Assembly (NCBI GenBank): GCA_963976435.1
Contig: CAXBKQ010000020.1
Span: forward strand, 1-64,000
From: CAKZNE01 sp963976435
GTDB lineage: Bacteria > Bacteroidota > Bacteroidia > Flavobacteriales > Schleiferiaceae
DNA: 64,000 nucleotides
Reading direction: 5' to 3'
The notes under the pieces are model-generated. The model did not search any database, was not told the origin of the DNA, and worked only from the letters and a program-made list of their open reading frames with translations. The translations under genes were made by a program, and so were the position numbers. Each line of letters begins with the position of its first letter. The first letter of the stretch is position 1. This document shows, piece by piece, positions 10,473 through 20,313 of this stretch.

Positions 10473-10746
10473 GGATAATCCTGTTTTTATTTTTTATCAA
10501 TTATTGAATATTTTTTTACACTATATTTTTCTGATAATTAGATTATTATTCTATTTTATTATTGAAATTTTTATAATGAAAAATGAAATGGTATTTTTTA
10601 CCATAAGTTGTTTTTTGCCCAAAATTTTTCCTGAATTGGAATATTTTAATGAACAAATGATAGATGAAATGAATTAAACAGGGAGAATTTGGTTTTAGGC
10701 AAACCATTTTAGCTTCTAGTGCGTATATATAGGCAGAAACATTTCT
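10473..10746. other. AT-rich intergenic region with small inverted repeats
   Basis: The region is very AT-rich and I find no convincing gene in it. It holds two short hairpins: ATGGTA-N5-TACCAT at 10588-10604 and GGTTT-N5-AAACC near 10690. Neither is followed by a T-tract, so neither looks like a terminator. It should contain the promoter of the small gene at 10747, but I see no good TAnnTTTG box. Confidence 0.4.
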
Positions 10747-10989
10747 ATGAAAAATACAGAGGAATTAGAAGCCATAGCCATCCCAAGTTCTGATTGGGGA
10801 AACTTCCATTTTGATGATGAGTATTTTCTAAATAGAGCGATTTTGGATTTACAATCCCAAAACCTTTCGGAATCAAACTTTCTTAAAAAAACAAATATTT
10901 GCGAGTTTTTGAGATTTCAGGAAGATAAAAGCCTGAGAATGGTTTCTACCAAACTTTTCCCAAATCTATTTTTAATTTCTGCCCAATAA
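10747..10989 (+). CDS. Small hypothetical protein (80 aa)
   Basis: An 80-residue acidic ORF from ATG to TAA with no recognisable domain, signal peptide or membrane segment. The sequence (MKNTEELEAIAIPSSDWGNF...) has a protein-like composition and does not mirror a gene on the other strand. It ends directly at the stop codon of the convergent pdxH gene. No clear promoter is visible. It may be a real small cytosolic protein or a decayed remnant. Confidence 0.4.
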   Translation: MKNTEELEAIAIPSSDWGNFHFDDEYFLNRAILDLQSQNLSESNFLKKTNICEFLRFQEDKSLRMVSTKLFPNLFLISAQ

Positions 10990-11631
10990 TTAAGGAGCTC
11001 TCCTTTCTATTAACCAATTTGAATCTTGCTTCTTATAGCAAATCCTGTCGTGCAAACGGCTACTTCTTCCCTGCCAAAATTCATAAAAACTAGGCATTAA
11101 TCGATATCCTCCCCAATGTTCTGGTCTTGGAACTTCCATTCCCTTAAATTTCTCTTCAAAAAATGAAATTCTTTCCTCCAAATACTCCCGGTTTTTAATG
11201 GCTTCACTTTGTGGAGAAACCCATGCCCCTATCTGGCTGGCTCTTGGACGAATGTTGAAATAAGCATCAGATTCTTCTGGGCTCATTTTTTCCACCTGCC
11301 CTTCAATTCTGATTTGTCTCTCCAAGTCTGGCCAAAAAAAAGTGAGACCAATATTTGGGTTTTTAGACATTTCTTTGGCTTTATTACTTTGATAGTTGGT
11401 ATAAAACTCAAGACCTTCTTTTGCTATACCTTTTAGTAAAACTATACGAGAGGAGGGGCTGTTATCTTCCTTTACTGTGGTTAATAACATTGCATTGTGG
11501 TCTTTATTCCCCGTGTCCTTATACTCCTTTAACCAGCTTTCAAAAAGATCTAGAGGTCTTTGTGGTAAGTGGTTTTCGGAAAGTGATCCTTTTTGATAAT
11601 CCTCTCGGGCATCGCGCAATTCCATGTCCAT
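10990..11631 (-). CDS. pdxH: Pyridoxamine 5'-phosphate oxidase
   Basis: 213 residues, the usual length. The enzyme oxidises pyridoxamine- or pyridoxine-5'-phosphate to pyridoxal phosphate using FMN, in the cytosol, in vitamin B6 synthesis and salvage. FMN and substrate signatures are present in order: SRIVLLKG near residue 62, YTNYQSNKAKEM near 77, FFWPDLERQIRIEG near 98, and the C-terminal block PRPEHWGGYRLMPSFYEFWQ followed by RLHDR and a terminal ERRAP. The ATG at 11631 fits; a second ATG lies two codons in. A TAAATTTG box at 11662-11655 on this strand is a likely -7 element. It is divergent from the YqgE gene. Confidence 0.96.
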   Translation of the reverse strand: MDMELRDAREDYQKGSLSENHLPQRPLDLFESWLKEYKDTGNKDHNAMLLTTVKEDNSPSSRIVLLKGIAKEGLEFYTNYQSNKAKEMSKNPNIGLTFFWPDLERQIRIEGQVEKMSPEESDAYFNIRPRASQIGAWVSPQSEAIKNREYLEERISFFEEKFKGMEVPRPEHWGGYRLMPSFYEFWQGRSSRLHDRICYKKQDSNWLIERRAP

Positions 11632-11702
11632 ATTGTCGTTAATAAAATGAATTGCAAATTTACTTTACTCCCCCTATATTAGAGCTAATTACTAGAATAA
11701 AT

Positions 11703-12266
11703 ATGGATATTAAACAAAAACCGATGACAGGTAGTTTATTAGCTGCCGAACCTTTCCTTGGAGATCCTAATTTTGAACGTTCTGTAATTTTATTAACGGA
11801 ATATCATGAAGGTGAAGGTTCTATTGGTTTTGTGGTGAATAAACCTCTTGAATTGGATCTAGATGATATCGTAATTGGATTCCCATCTTTGAAAAGCATC
11901 GTTTACCACGGTGGACCTGTTCAAGAGGATAATTTATTTTTTATTCATAGAAAGGGTGATTTACTTCCAGGAAGCCAGCATATTATCGGAGATTTATATT
12001 GGGGTGGTGACTTAGAACCTTTAAAGGAACTCATAAAATGTAAATTGATTGGCCCTAGTGATATTCGCTTTTTTTTGGGATATAGTGGCTGGGGAAACGG
12101 TCAACTAGAATCTGAAATTGAAGATAATTCTTGGGTTGTACTGGATCATTCCACCTTAAATATTTTTGATTATCAGGCAACAGAGCTTTGGAAGAAAATT
12201 CTCCTGCAAATAGGTGGTAGTTATTCCCTCTGGGCAAATAGTCCTTCAGATCCTACTCTTAATTAA
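11703..12266 (+). CDS. YqgE/AlgH (UPF0301) family protein
   Basis: 187 residues from the ATG at 11703. An in-frame ATG at 11652 exists but lies in the divergent promoter region, and family members begin close to the conserved MTGSLLAAEPFLGDPNFERS block, so I chose the later start. The family hallmarks ERSVILLTEYHEGEGSIGFVVN and YHGGPVQ are present. The molecular function of the family is not established; the fold is cytosolic. The last 8 bases overlap the convergent aminotransferase gene at 12259. Confidence 0.9.
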   Translation: MDIKQKPMTGSLLAAEPFLGDPNFERSVILLTEYHEGEGSIGFVVNKPLELDLDDIVIGFPSLKSIVYHGGPVQEDNLFFIHRKGDLLPGSQHIIGDLYWGGDLEPLKELIKCKLIGPSDIRFFLGYSGWGNGQLESEIEDNSWVVLDHSTLNIFDYQATELWKKILLQIGGSYSLWANSPSDPTLN

Positions 12267-13113
12267 GTACACTTAGGATATTTAATTTCTGAACCAGTTT
12301 TTTACTCAGTTCATTGGTATAGCTCTTTTTTCTATATTTTGTTACCCATTGAATTCCCTGAATGCTATTGCTTAAAAAAACTTCTTCGGCTTTTTGAAGA
12401 TCAAAAGGAGAAAGTTTGTCGGTCTCCTCTATTTCTATTTCCATTTTTCCGGCTATCTCCAATATTTTTTTTCTGATTATCCCTTTTAAACAACCACTAG
12501 CAATGGACGGTGTCCTCAATTTTGAATCTTGAAGGATAAATACATTTGAAGAAATGGCTTCCGTCAGATATTTTTCATCATTTATCATTAAACATTCATC
12601 CAATTTATTCTCAGATTTAAAAATGGAAGCTAAGGTCATTAAGGGTGTAGAACTCAACTTTAAATTGGAAAGCATAGATTTTTGCTTGTAAAAGTCCTTA
12701 AACAAATCCACCTCTAGTCCTTTTTCATTTAATATATACTTATCATTTGCAATAGGACTAAGGCTGATGAGATAATCTATTTCATTGGTATTTGGATTGT
12801 ATAGACCTCCAGGCTTTCGGCTAATTAGGAGCTTTATTCTGAAATTTTGGCTGTGCTCCTTTTTTTGGTATGCAGAGATTGTATCCCTGATTTCCTTTTC
12901 CAAAAATTCTGGGGAGAATGTCATGGGAATTTCCATTCTTAAAATACGCATGCTACTCATTAACCGGAAATAATGATCTTCCCAAAAATTAATACGGTTA
13001 TTGCTAAATTTCAATGTTTCAAATACACCATCTCCATAATTTAAGCCGCGATTATCTATTGTCGTCTCAAACTCTGAACCTTCAAAAAAAGCACCATTAA
13101 AATTGTACAGCAT
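12259..13113 (-). CDS. Class IV aminotransferase (aminodeoxychorismate lyase or branched-chain type)
   Basis: A 284-residue PLP-dependent fold-type IV enzyme. The motif NRGLNYGDGVFETLK (residues 21-35) is typical of the family. The likely PLP lysine is K152 in LSNLKLSS, followed by EAISSNVF (185-192) and TPSIASGCLKGIIR (201-214). These fit 4-amino-4-deoxychorismate lyase (folate synthesis) and branched-chain aminotransferase-like proteins, and sequence alone does not separate them here. A TACTTTTG box lies at 13138-13131 just upstream. It is convergent with, and overlaps by 8 bp, the YqgE gene. Confidence 0.85.
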   Translation of the reverse strand: MLYNFNGAFFEGSEFETTIDNRGLNYGDGVFETLKFSNNRINFWEDHYFRLMSSMRILRMEIPMTFSPEFLEKEIRDTISAYQKKEHSQNFRIKLLISRKPGGLYNPNTNEIDYLISLSPIANDKYILNEKGLEVDLFKDFYKQKSMLSNLKLSSTPLMTLASIFKSENKLDECLMINDEKYLTEAISSNVFILQDSKLRTPSIASGCLKGIIRKKILEIAGKMEIEIEETDKLSPFDLQKAEEVFLSNSIQGIQWVTKYRKKSYTNELSKKLVQKLNILSVLN

Positions 13114-13213
13114 CTGTCTATATTTTGCCGCAAAAGTAATTTTTAATCTAATTTAAGCATCCAATTTTTGAACTTAAAAATCCAATTCTGAAAGGGATTG
13201 CTCAGATGAGAGC

Positions 13214-13246
13214 ATAAAAAAACCCTGAGCTTTACACTCAGGGTTC
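13214..13246 (-). terminator. Rho-independent terminator after the secreted esterase
   Basis: The stem AACCCTGAG / CTCAGGGTT (13221-13229 with 13237-13245) has a 7-base loop and is followed on the minus strand by a run of seven T. It lies 22 bases past the esterase stop codon and closes the receptor-esterase unit. Confidence 0.85.
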
Positions 13247-13267
13247 TAAGCATTCAATAAAATAAAT

Positions 13268-14941
13268 TTACTTTTTGATGAATTTTTGTGTGAAGGCTTC
13301 TTTTCCAGAAACTACTTCAACTAAATAAGCACCTTGGCTTAAGTTTTCAATTGATATTTTCTCTTGTGAAGAGTTAACATCAACAGTCATCAATGATTTA
13401 CCACTAAGATCTCTGATCACAACTTTATCGATAGATATATTTGGATCATCAGATTTAATATTTAATACGCTAGATGCTGGATTTGGAAATAATTTGATTT
13501 TTGAAGCCAATTTAGTTCCTTCTTCCAATCCGATTGGTAAAGCCAATGAATTAATAATTCTTGGGATGCAGTATCCAATTAATGAATCACTATAGGTTCT
13601 ACCTTTGCTTGATGACATATCCATATTGGAAGCCAAGCTAGCTTGGTGAGCAGTAACTGGCGGTGGTCCTGCAGCAACCACTGATGTTGCCAAAGGAGAA
13701 TTTGGATCCCACCATTGCCATGGGCTACCCTCATTTTGGAAAGTTGAAGCTCCAAGAGGTCTTACCACCGGAAATAATCCTTCAGCGGTATTTACCGTAA
13801 TTTGATCAAATGGGGCTGGGTAGATATAACTATACGTAGCACCATAACTTCTACGAGCGGCTAAGGTGTAGGAATCATTATAGGTGTAACCAACTTGATA
13901 AGAATCATTATTTCCAAGTGCATTAGCTTTCACCATAAAAACATTGGCTCCTTGTACATCTACCACATCCTCTTGAGTGGTAGGAACTACAACTGTTCCT
14001 TCACCGAAAGGAGCAAATGGGTCTCTAACACATTGGATAGAAACCATAGGCGCATCACCTGCCTCTAACCATGATGTATCAGCTAAGGCCCCTCCACTAT
14101 TCACTACAAAGGCAACTTCTGAAGAAGAACCATTATCAGTATACAGATTCAATAATCCGCCTAATCCTTCCACATCTCCTACTAGAGAAGGTTGAACATA
14201 GGAGGAATCTGTTGTTCCTGGATAAATGAACTTTTGAATTTCTGTTTCAGATTGTTTGTCAAGTGTAGCATAAGCCAAAGCAACATAACCTCCAGAACCT
14301 TCACCAAATAAAATGATCTTATTGGTATCAATAGAATATGGATTTGTGTTTGCAGCTTCTGCTTTTAGCCCTCTTACCAAATGCTTAGTATCGTGCAATG
14401 CTCTATACACAGCGTTTAACAATGTAGCTCTACGTACAATTGGGCCAGTAGGGCCAGAAGCTACAGGATTCCAACCCAGTCTATAATCCATAGAAATAGC
14501 CACAAATCCTCTTTTTGCCCATCTTTCACACATGATAATGGCTGCACTATCTGTTTTTAATCCTAAAGGAGATCCATTTAAGGGTGGTGGTAAAAAGTTC
14601 CCTGTATGAATATAAATCATCAATGGACGTTCTGTTTGAGTATCACCCATTGGTTCATAAACATCCATTAAAAGTTTGGTCAACTTTACATCAGTACTCG
14701 CGTCAGCTGGATCAAAATAGGCTGCTGGGATTGGGTTTCCCATGGCGATATTCGTTTGAATATCCGTAATATCCGTAATGATCTGACCTTGATTGGAAAG
14801 ATCGGATGTTAAAAAATCTACATTAACACCATACTCTACGTTTGAAGTAACTTGAACCTGCGAAAACACTTCTGTGCTATATCGCTGGGCTTGTGCCAAT
14901 CCAAAGGTTAGTGTTAATAGTCCTAGTAATACTTTTTTCAT
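13268..14941 (-). CDS. Secreted carboxylesterase-like alpha/beta hydrolase with T9SS sorting domain
   Basis: 557 residues. A signal peptide (MKKVLLGLLTLTFGLAQAQ) is followed by an alpha/beta-hydrolase of carboxylesterase type: oxyanion-region segment IYIHTGNF near 109-116, MDYRLGW near 151, and nucleophile elbow FGEGSGG with likely catalytic S216. The tail from about residue 480 (LFPNPASSVLNIKS ... AYLVEVVSG...FIKK) is a T9SS type A sorting domain, so the enzyme should act at the cell surface. It starts 56 bp after the TonB-dependent receptor stop, with a terminator only after the esterase, which suggests co-transcription. Substrate unknown; hydrolysis of an ester whose product the receptor imports is a reasonable guess. 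Confidence 0.85.
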   Translation of the reverse strand: MKKVLLGLLTLTFGLAQAQRYSTEVFSQVQVTSNVEYGVNVDFLTSDLSNQGQIITDITDIQTNIAMGNPIPAAYFDPADASTDVKLTKLLMDVYEPMGDTQTERPLMIYIHTGNFLPPPLNGSPLGLKTDSAAIIMCERWAKRGFVAISMDYRLGWNPVASGPTGPIVRRATLLNAVYRALHDTKHLVRGLKAEAANTNPYSIDTNKIILFGEGSGGYVALAYATLDKQSETEIQKFIYPGTTDSSYVQPSLVGDVEGLGGLLNLYTDNGSSSEVAFVVNSGGALADTSWLEAGDAPMVSIQCVRDPFAPFGEGTVVVPTTQEDVVDVQGANVFMVKANALGNNDSYQVGYTYNDSYTLAARRSYGATYSYIYPAPFDQITVNTAEGLFPVVRPLGASTFQNEGSPWQWWDPNSPLATSVVAAGPPPVTAHQASLASNMDMSSSKGRTYSDSLIGYCIPRIINSLALPIGLEEGTKLASKIKLFPNPASSVLNIKSDDPNISIDKVVIRDLSGKSLMTVDVNSSQEKISIENLSQGAYLVEVVSGKEAFTQKFIKK

Positions 14942-14997
14942 GTTTAATTTAATTGCGTTGTTAATTTTAAAGATATATAAAATAGTATAGATAGAGA

Positions 14998-17820
14998 TTA
15001 GAACTTTTCAAAAACAATTGAGAAATAGGCCATTCTCCCAATTGTTGGACCTCCATATACTTGGAAGACTTCATTGTTTAAAACATTTGAAGCACCAAGC
15101 TTAAAGGTGGAGTAAAGATAAGGAACTTGGTAGCTTATTTGAGCATCAAGCATTCCATAACTATTAATAAAACCGGTAAATTGTGGTGATCCCTCAAAGC
15201 GAAATCCTTCTACCCATTTATAGTTGATGGCAAAACCCATCTTATTCTCTTTGTGGTTGAACAATTTATAGCCCCTACCATTAATTCCTAAATTGAATTT
15301 ATTCTTTGGTGTATTAAATGCCGGGATTATGGGATTGTCGCTACCTCTTAGATCTATGGCATTATAGGAATAATTTCCATTTAAGGTTAACTCGTCGGTT
15401 AGGTAATAGTTCAATCCTAAATTCACACCTTGGGTAGTCACCAATTCTGAGGCATTTGCTGATACTCTATAGGCCTGCAAGGTTTCAAATCTATTTGGGA
15501 AGGCGGAGTTAAAGGTCAATTCCAATCCAAATTGATATCCTATAAAATCGGTATACCAGCTGTGGTAGGCATTAAAATCAACATATAATCTCTTAAATAA
15601 TGACCCTCTATAGCCTACTTCTAAAGTCCTTACCCTTTCGGGTTTGATGGGTGCCACATTGAAAAAATCCAAATTTTTCTTTAATGGAATATCTTGATTT
15701 CGGTAATAATCAAATGATTCGAGGCTAATTAGGGAATCATAGCCGGTAATATTTCCTCTAAGTATTGCCCTCCCTACATTGAAATTTAAATATTGATCTG
15801 CCAATGTTGGATTTCGAATCGCACTGCCAAATGAAACTCGAACGGTATGCTTTTCATCAATATCATAAACCGCAGATAAAGCTGGCGAAAAGAGATAATC
15901 AAAATTCTGATTTTTGTCCATCCTCACTGTAACATTGGTCTTTAATTTATCGGCAATGAATTTATTTTCAATCCCAACATAAACTCCAAACTCCTCATTT
16001 TTGATCTCCCTATACACATATTCCCTACTGATTTCATTTCCAAACTGATCCGTTTCAATTATGATATCTTCTATTTCATCAAAGATATTTCCCTGGGAAT
16101 AAGGTCTATACCATCTGTAATTACCACCCACTCTAAAATGGCTTTCTAAAAAGTCAAATTCATATTCACCCATGATGTGATACAAAGCTGATTCATCAAA
16201 AAATCTGGAACCTCCTTCTGTGAAATTTTTGCTGATAATTGAATTAAAAAGTGAGTCGTACTCTGCCGTTCCGGGTTCTGGACGTGGGAAAGTAAAGGTG
16301 TTTACCGCATTTAAAAGTGAGTCGTGATACTTTTGAAGAAGGGGTTGGTATTCCTTTAATAATTCCTGGTATCCATCGTTGAAATATGCCCTACTAATGG
16401 TATCAAACCGAATTCCTGTAGCATCTTCAAAGGCATCATCAAAATTGTATAGGTTGCTCCAAAGATTTTTATATTGAAGATTCCAAGCATTAGATTCCCC
16501 AATGGCCTGGTTCATTTTAAAAGCCGTAAGAACAGCATCGTAGGAATTTCCTGCATCTTCCTTGGTTGAATATGCTCTAAGAAAGAACTTTCCTTCCTTC
16601 TTTATTTCCAACACATTTTGAAAAAACTGAATATCCTTAAGGCTAAATCTGTTTTCTCCCTGGTAAACGGTAGTTCCTGTTCCATAATTAAAATTATAGC
16701 TCAATTCCACCTCTGGAGTAATTCTATAATAAAGACCGAGATTGGTTTTGAGATTACGAGTATCATAATCTACAATGTCTACCTCTCTATATCCGGGTCT
16801 AAAAAATTTTCCTAATCCTGCAAAATCTCCAAATTGAAAGGATTCATAGCTGGTATAATCATTATTGGAAGAAAGATCCTCATCTCCATAGACATTGATA
16901 GCATCATACCTTCCGGGGTTATCAGCAGGAATTGGAGAATCATCAACTGGTTGGTAGTTTTCTGCCTCCCAATCATCAGCTCTTAAATAGTACAGGTTTA
17001 TTTTATAGGCAAAATTGTCGGTTTCAGAATTGAATATTTTGTAGGACTGTGCATAGCGAACAGCCGTTTCGGTAAGTGCCCTTTCCCCTACCTTAACACT
17101 AGCGGTAAGCCCTTGATAAATAAAAGGGTTTTTGGTAGTCATGGAAATAACCCCATTGAAGGCCGAAGGTCCATAAAAAGCCGTACTAGCGCCAGCAATA
17201 ATATCTACATTACTAATATCCAATTCACTCGCTCCTAGGAAATTACCAAGGCTAAAGTTTAAACCAGGAGCCTGATTATCAACACCATCAATCACCTGCA
17301 ATGATCTTACAGGAGAAGTGCTATTAAAACCTCTGGTATTCAACACCTTAAACCCAATACTAGCGGAAGTAAGATCTACACCTTTGAGGTTTCCCAATCC
17401 TTCATAAAAACTAACTGCTGGAGTTTCTTTAATAGCTAGGGCATCCATAGCTTCAACGGTGAGGGCAGACTCCCTTTGTTTATCACTAAGTCTTTTCTCA
17501 ATAATGTCTACCTCCGCCAACATCTCCTGATCCACCTCCATTTGGATTTTGAGGTATTCACTAGGATTAGTTACGATTTTTTCTAAAGTCTTATACCCAA
17601 TAAAACTAATTTGAAGAGTAAACGGTGGACTTATTGAGCCTATTTTTAGAACAAACTTCCCTTCGTAATCGGTAGTTTCACCAATTTGAGTGCCTTTAAT
17701 TATCACATTTGCACCAATAACCTCTTCGCCATTTTCATCTCTTACCTCCCCTTTTACAGACTGAGCATTAACACTTTGCCCAGAAAGAAGCAGGATTATA
17801 AGTCCAATAATAATTCTCAA
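14998..17820 (-). CDS. TonB-dependent outer-membrane receptor
   Basis: 940 residues. Signal peptide 1-19; a carboxypeptidase-regulatory-like beta-sandwich at about 20-100 (SVKGEVRDENGEEVIGANV); a plug domain at about 110-235 (LQVIDGVDNQAPGL, then IIAGASTAFYGPSAFNGVIS); then a 22-strand-type barrel to a C-terminal aromatic residue (YFSIVFEKF). It would import a ligand using TonB energy. No SusD partner is adjacent, so it is not a standard SusCD pair. A TATTTTTG box at 17860-17853 is a likely -7 element. The neighbouring secreted esterase suggests a ligand released by ester hydrolysis; the identity is not evident. Confidence 0.93.
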   Translation of the reverse strand: MRIIIGLIILLLSGQSVNAQSVKGEVRDENGEEVIGANVIIKGTQIGETTDYEGKFVLKIGSISPPFTLQISFIGYKTLEKIVTNPSEYLKIQMEVDQEMLAEVDIIEKRLSDKQRESALTVEAMDALAIKETPAVSFYEGLGNLKGVDLTSASIGFKVLNTRGFNSTSPVRSLQVIDGVDNQAPGLNFSLGNFLGASELDISNVDIIAGASTAFYGPSAFNGVISMTTKNPFIYQGLTASVKVGERALTETAVRYAQSYKIFNSETDNFAYKINLYYLRADDWEAENYQPVDDSPIPADNPGRYDAINVYGDEDLSSNNDYTSYESFQFGDFAGLGKFFRPGYREVDIVDYDTRNLKTNLGLYYRITPEVELSYNFNYGTGTTVYQGENRFSLKDIQFFQNVLEIKKEGKFFLRAYSTKEDAGNSYDAVLTAFKMNQAIGESNAWNLQYKNLWSNLYNFDDAFEDATGIRFDTISRAYFNDGYQELLKEYQPLLQKYHDSLLNAVNTFTFPRPEPGTAEYDSLFNSIISKNFTEGGSRFFDESALYHIMGEYEFDFLESHFRVGGNYRWYRPYSQGNIFDEIEDIIIETDQFGNEISREYVYREIKNEEFGVYVGIENKFIADKLKTNVTVRMDKNQNFDYLFSPALSAVYDIDEKHTVRVSFGSAIRNPTLADQYLNFNVGRAILRGNITGYDSLISLESFDYYRNQDIPLKKNLDFFNVAPIKPERVRTLEVGYRGSLFKRLYVDFNAYHSWYTDFIGYQFGLELTFNSAFPNRFETLQAYRVSANASELVTTQGVNLGLNYYLTDELTLNGNYSYNAIDLRGSDNPIIPAFNTPKNKFNLGINGRGYKLFNHKENKMGFAINYKWVEGFRFEGSPQFTGFINSYGMLDAQISYQVPYLYSTFKLGASNVLNNEVFQVYGGPTIGRMAYFSIVFEKF

Positions 17821-17915
17821 AATATCTTTCTTTGTTCGTGACCGTAATCTACCAAAAATATTGATTTGTAAAAGCTATTTAATAGAACAATGGAAAATCC
17901 TATTTTTGCCGACCT

Positions 17916-18659
17916 ATGGTAAATGGCAAAAAAGTAGTTGTGGTTCTGCCTGCATACAATGCTGGACAAACTCTTGAGAAAACATATAAGGAGATTCCAT
18001 TAGATATTGTTGATGATGTTGTGCTTGTGGATGACAAAAGTTCGGACAACACCGTGGCTTTAGGTAAAAAGCTGGGAATTAGGCATATAATTTCTCATGA
18101 ACATAATAAAGGTTATGGTGGAAATCAAAAAAGTTGCTATAATAAGGCTTTAGAGATTGGTGGTGATATTATCATAATGGTGCATCCTGATTATCAATAC
18201 ACTCCAAAATTAATTCCTTCCATTAGCTATATTATTGCCAATGACTTATACCCTGTTGTGCTGGCCTCAAGGATTTTGGGCAAGGGTGCTTTAAAAGGGG
18301 GAATGCCTTGGTATAAATATGTCGCCAATCGAATATTAACCCTAGCTCAAAATATTTTAATTAATCAAAAACTTTCAGAATATCACTCTGGATATAGAGC
18401 TTTTTCAAGAGAAGTTTTAGAAGCGGTAGACTTCAATGCCAATTCCAATGATTTTGTTTTTGACAATCAAATGCTTGGACAGATATTCTTTAAAGGCTTT
18501 GAGATCGGTGAAGTTACCTGCCCCACTAAATATTTTGAAGAAGCAAGCTCTATAAATCTTCAGCGAAGTTCAATTTATGGCTTAGGAGTTTTAAGGGTTT
18601 CCATTGAATATAGATTGGCGAAATGGGGAATTATCAGCCCAAAATATTTGAAAAACTAG
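17916..18659 (+). CDS. Family 2 glycosyltransferase (dolichol/polyprenyl-phosphate sugar synthase-like)
   Basis: 247 residues without membrane segments. The GT-A N-terminus VVVVLPAYNAGQTLEKTYKE, DDVVLVDDKSSDNT and the metal-site region IIIMVHPDYQY (HPD) match soluble DPM/DPG synthase-like GT2 enzymes, which load a sugar from a nucleotide onto polyprenyl phosphate at the inner face of the membrane. A TATTTTTG box at 17901-17908 precedes the ATG by 7 bases, so the message would have almost no leader. The end overlaps the convergent ArnT-like gene by 4 bp. Its product may be the lipid-linked sugar that the ArnT-like enzyme uses; this is inference. Confidence 0.88.
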   Translation: MVNGKKVVVVLPAYNAGQTLEKTYKEIPLDIVDDVVLVDDKSSDNTVALGKKLGIRHIISHEHNKGYGGNQKSCYNKALEIGGDIIIMVHPDYQYTPKLIPSISYIIANDLYPVVLASRILGKGALKGGMPWYKYVANRILTLAQNILINQKLSEYHSGYRAFSREVLEAVDFNANSNDFVFDNQMLGQIFFKGFEIGEVTCPTKYFEEASSINLQRSSIYGLGVLRVSIEYRLAKWGIISPKYLKN

Positions 18660-20308
18660 CGGCGCTGATAAAAATAAAACCCATTCTTTTCATACAGAAA
18701 TTTAGCGTCTGTAATATCCTTTTCAAACTTGTCCTTTGAATTAATTTTACAGGAAATCAAAACAGATTTATCCGTTTCTCCATATAATAACCAATCTTGA
18801 TTTTTGGCATTCTCATTTTGATGCTCCTCTATTTTTGAATAAAACCAGGGAACATAGCTTTTATAATCATAGCTGGTTACATACACATTTTTGCCTTCCA
18901 TACTTTCAAAAAACTCCACACTTGCCCTTTGACTTATACCTTCCACCTTGGCAATAAAGAAAATCAAAGCCGAAAAAATCCAAATAATATTTCCGAAAAA
19001 CAAAATTTTAAAGGCGGAGTATTTATTTCTAGCTAGGCTAATAAAAAAGCCAATCAACACCAATAATGCTATCAGGGATGGAATAAAATCCAAATAACTC
19101 CAATTTATTTCTGCCGACATATTTGCAAGTGCAAAAGGATCTTTTTCGAAAAGAAACAGGAAGTCTTTCAAATGAAGTCCAATCCAAGGTAATGCGAAGG
19201 AAACCACCATAATTACCAGGCCTATAAAACCGATTAAAATGGAAATCCATTTTCTATACTGCAGTTTTCCTTCAATAAGATTCCTTAAAGTCAGTGCAGA
19301 TAAAAAACTAATTGGATAATAAGCCATTGATGAATAATGGATGATTTTGGTTCCAACCAGACTAAAAAGAATTAAGATTACCCAAAGAAGGATAATCATC
19401 CACCTTTGGAAATCTGCAATATGAGGACTGCTATTGGCAAATTTCCCCATACCTCTAATGGCAAAAATGCTAGCGGGAAAGCAGCCAAAAAGAAGCACTA
19501 CAAAATGATAGCCCAAGAATCCACTATGGCCGGCATCACCAGTGGTAAGTAGCTCCCATTGTCGGATGGTGAATTCTATTAAAAAATCTGGACCATTGAA
19601 GGCCATATCTACCCCCAACCAAATGAATGTTATAGCCAGAGCGGCAAGCGTAAATTTTAGAAAGGCCATTGGGCTAATAAAAAATCGAAACCTTTCTATA
19701 ATCCAATAAACAAATAGGCAAAGTCCAACAATTAAATAAGCGACAGGTCCTTTACTTAAAATCCCAAATCCTACGCTAACACCCGCAATAAGAAGATAAA
19801 TACCAGCTTTTTTCGAAAAATATAAATCCCTATTCCCTTTCTTTCTCCACATATATTGGATAAGGAAGAATAGCCCATTAAAAATAAAAAAATTGAAAAC
19901 GGGATCTATTATGCCGGATTTGAAATAGAGAAATGGTAGAATACTTCCAAACCAACTAAGAGTCCAAAGAAAACCGAATTTACGGTCGTAGAGAAATTTT
20001 CCGGCTATATATAAAAATGGCATTACAAAAAAGCCAAGCAGGGCATTTGGAAATCGTGCTGCGAACTCATTCACTCCAAATAGCTGCATGGAAATGGCCT
20101 GAAGCCAAAAAAACAATGGAGGCTTTTCGGTAAATGTTTCATAGTTGATTTGCATCTGAAGGTAATCCCCAGTTACCAGCATTTCCCTAGCCAATTCTGC
20201 AAAATTGATTTCATCCCAATCAAAAAGGTGTACTTCACCAATAAAAGGGAAAAACAAAAGTCCTCCAAGTAAAAACCAAAACCAGGTATTTCTATCGAAA
20301 AATTTCAC
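18656..20308 (-). CDS. ArnT/PMT-type (GT-C) membrane glycosyltransferase
   Basis: 550 residues with about 11-12 hydrophobic segments. The first periplasmic loop carries the GT-C signature: HLFDWDEINFAELAREML with the acidic pair DE, then FTEKPPLFFWLQA and GVNEFAARFPNAL, typical of ArnT and PMT_2 proteins. Such enzymes transfer a sugar from polyprenyl phosphate to lipid A or another acceptor on the periplasmic side. It is followed 5 bp after its PAP2 neighbour in the same operon, and is convergent with a polyprenyl-phosphate sugar synthase-like gene. The acceptor (lipid A, glycan or protein) cannot be read from sequence. Confidence 0.9.
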   Translation of the reverse strand: MKFFDRNTWFWFLLGGLLFFPFIGEVHLFDWDEINFAELAREMLVTGDYLQMQINYETFTEKPPLFFWLQAISMQLFGVNEFAARFPNALLGFFVMPFLYIAGKFLYDRKFGFLWTLSWFGSILPFLYFKSGIIDPVFNFFIFNGLFFLIQYMWRKKGNRDLYFSKKAGIYLLIAGVSVGFGILSKGPVAYLIVGLCLFVYWIIERFRFFISPMAFLKFTLAALAITFIWLGVDMAFNGPDFLIEFTIRQWELLTTGDAGHSGFLGYHFVVLLFGCFPASIFAIRGMGKFANSSPHIADFQRWMIILLWVILILFSLVGTKIIHYSSMAYYPISFLSALTLRNLIEGKLQYRKWISILIGFIGLVIMVVSFALPWIGLHLKDFLFLFEKDPFALANMSAEINWSYLDFIPSLIALLVLIGFFISLARNKYSAFKILFFGNIIWIFSALIFFIAKVEGISQRASVEFFESMEGKNVYVTSYDYKSYVPWFYSKIEEHQNENAKNQDWLLYGETDKSVLISCKINSKDKFEKDITDAKFLYEKNGFYFYQRR

Positions 20309-20313
20309 CAGGA

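Noticed and set aside
10588..10604. ATGGTA-N5-TACCAT hairpin as a terminator
   Set aside because: Stem is AT-rich with only two G-C pairs, and no gene ends next to it on either strand.
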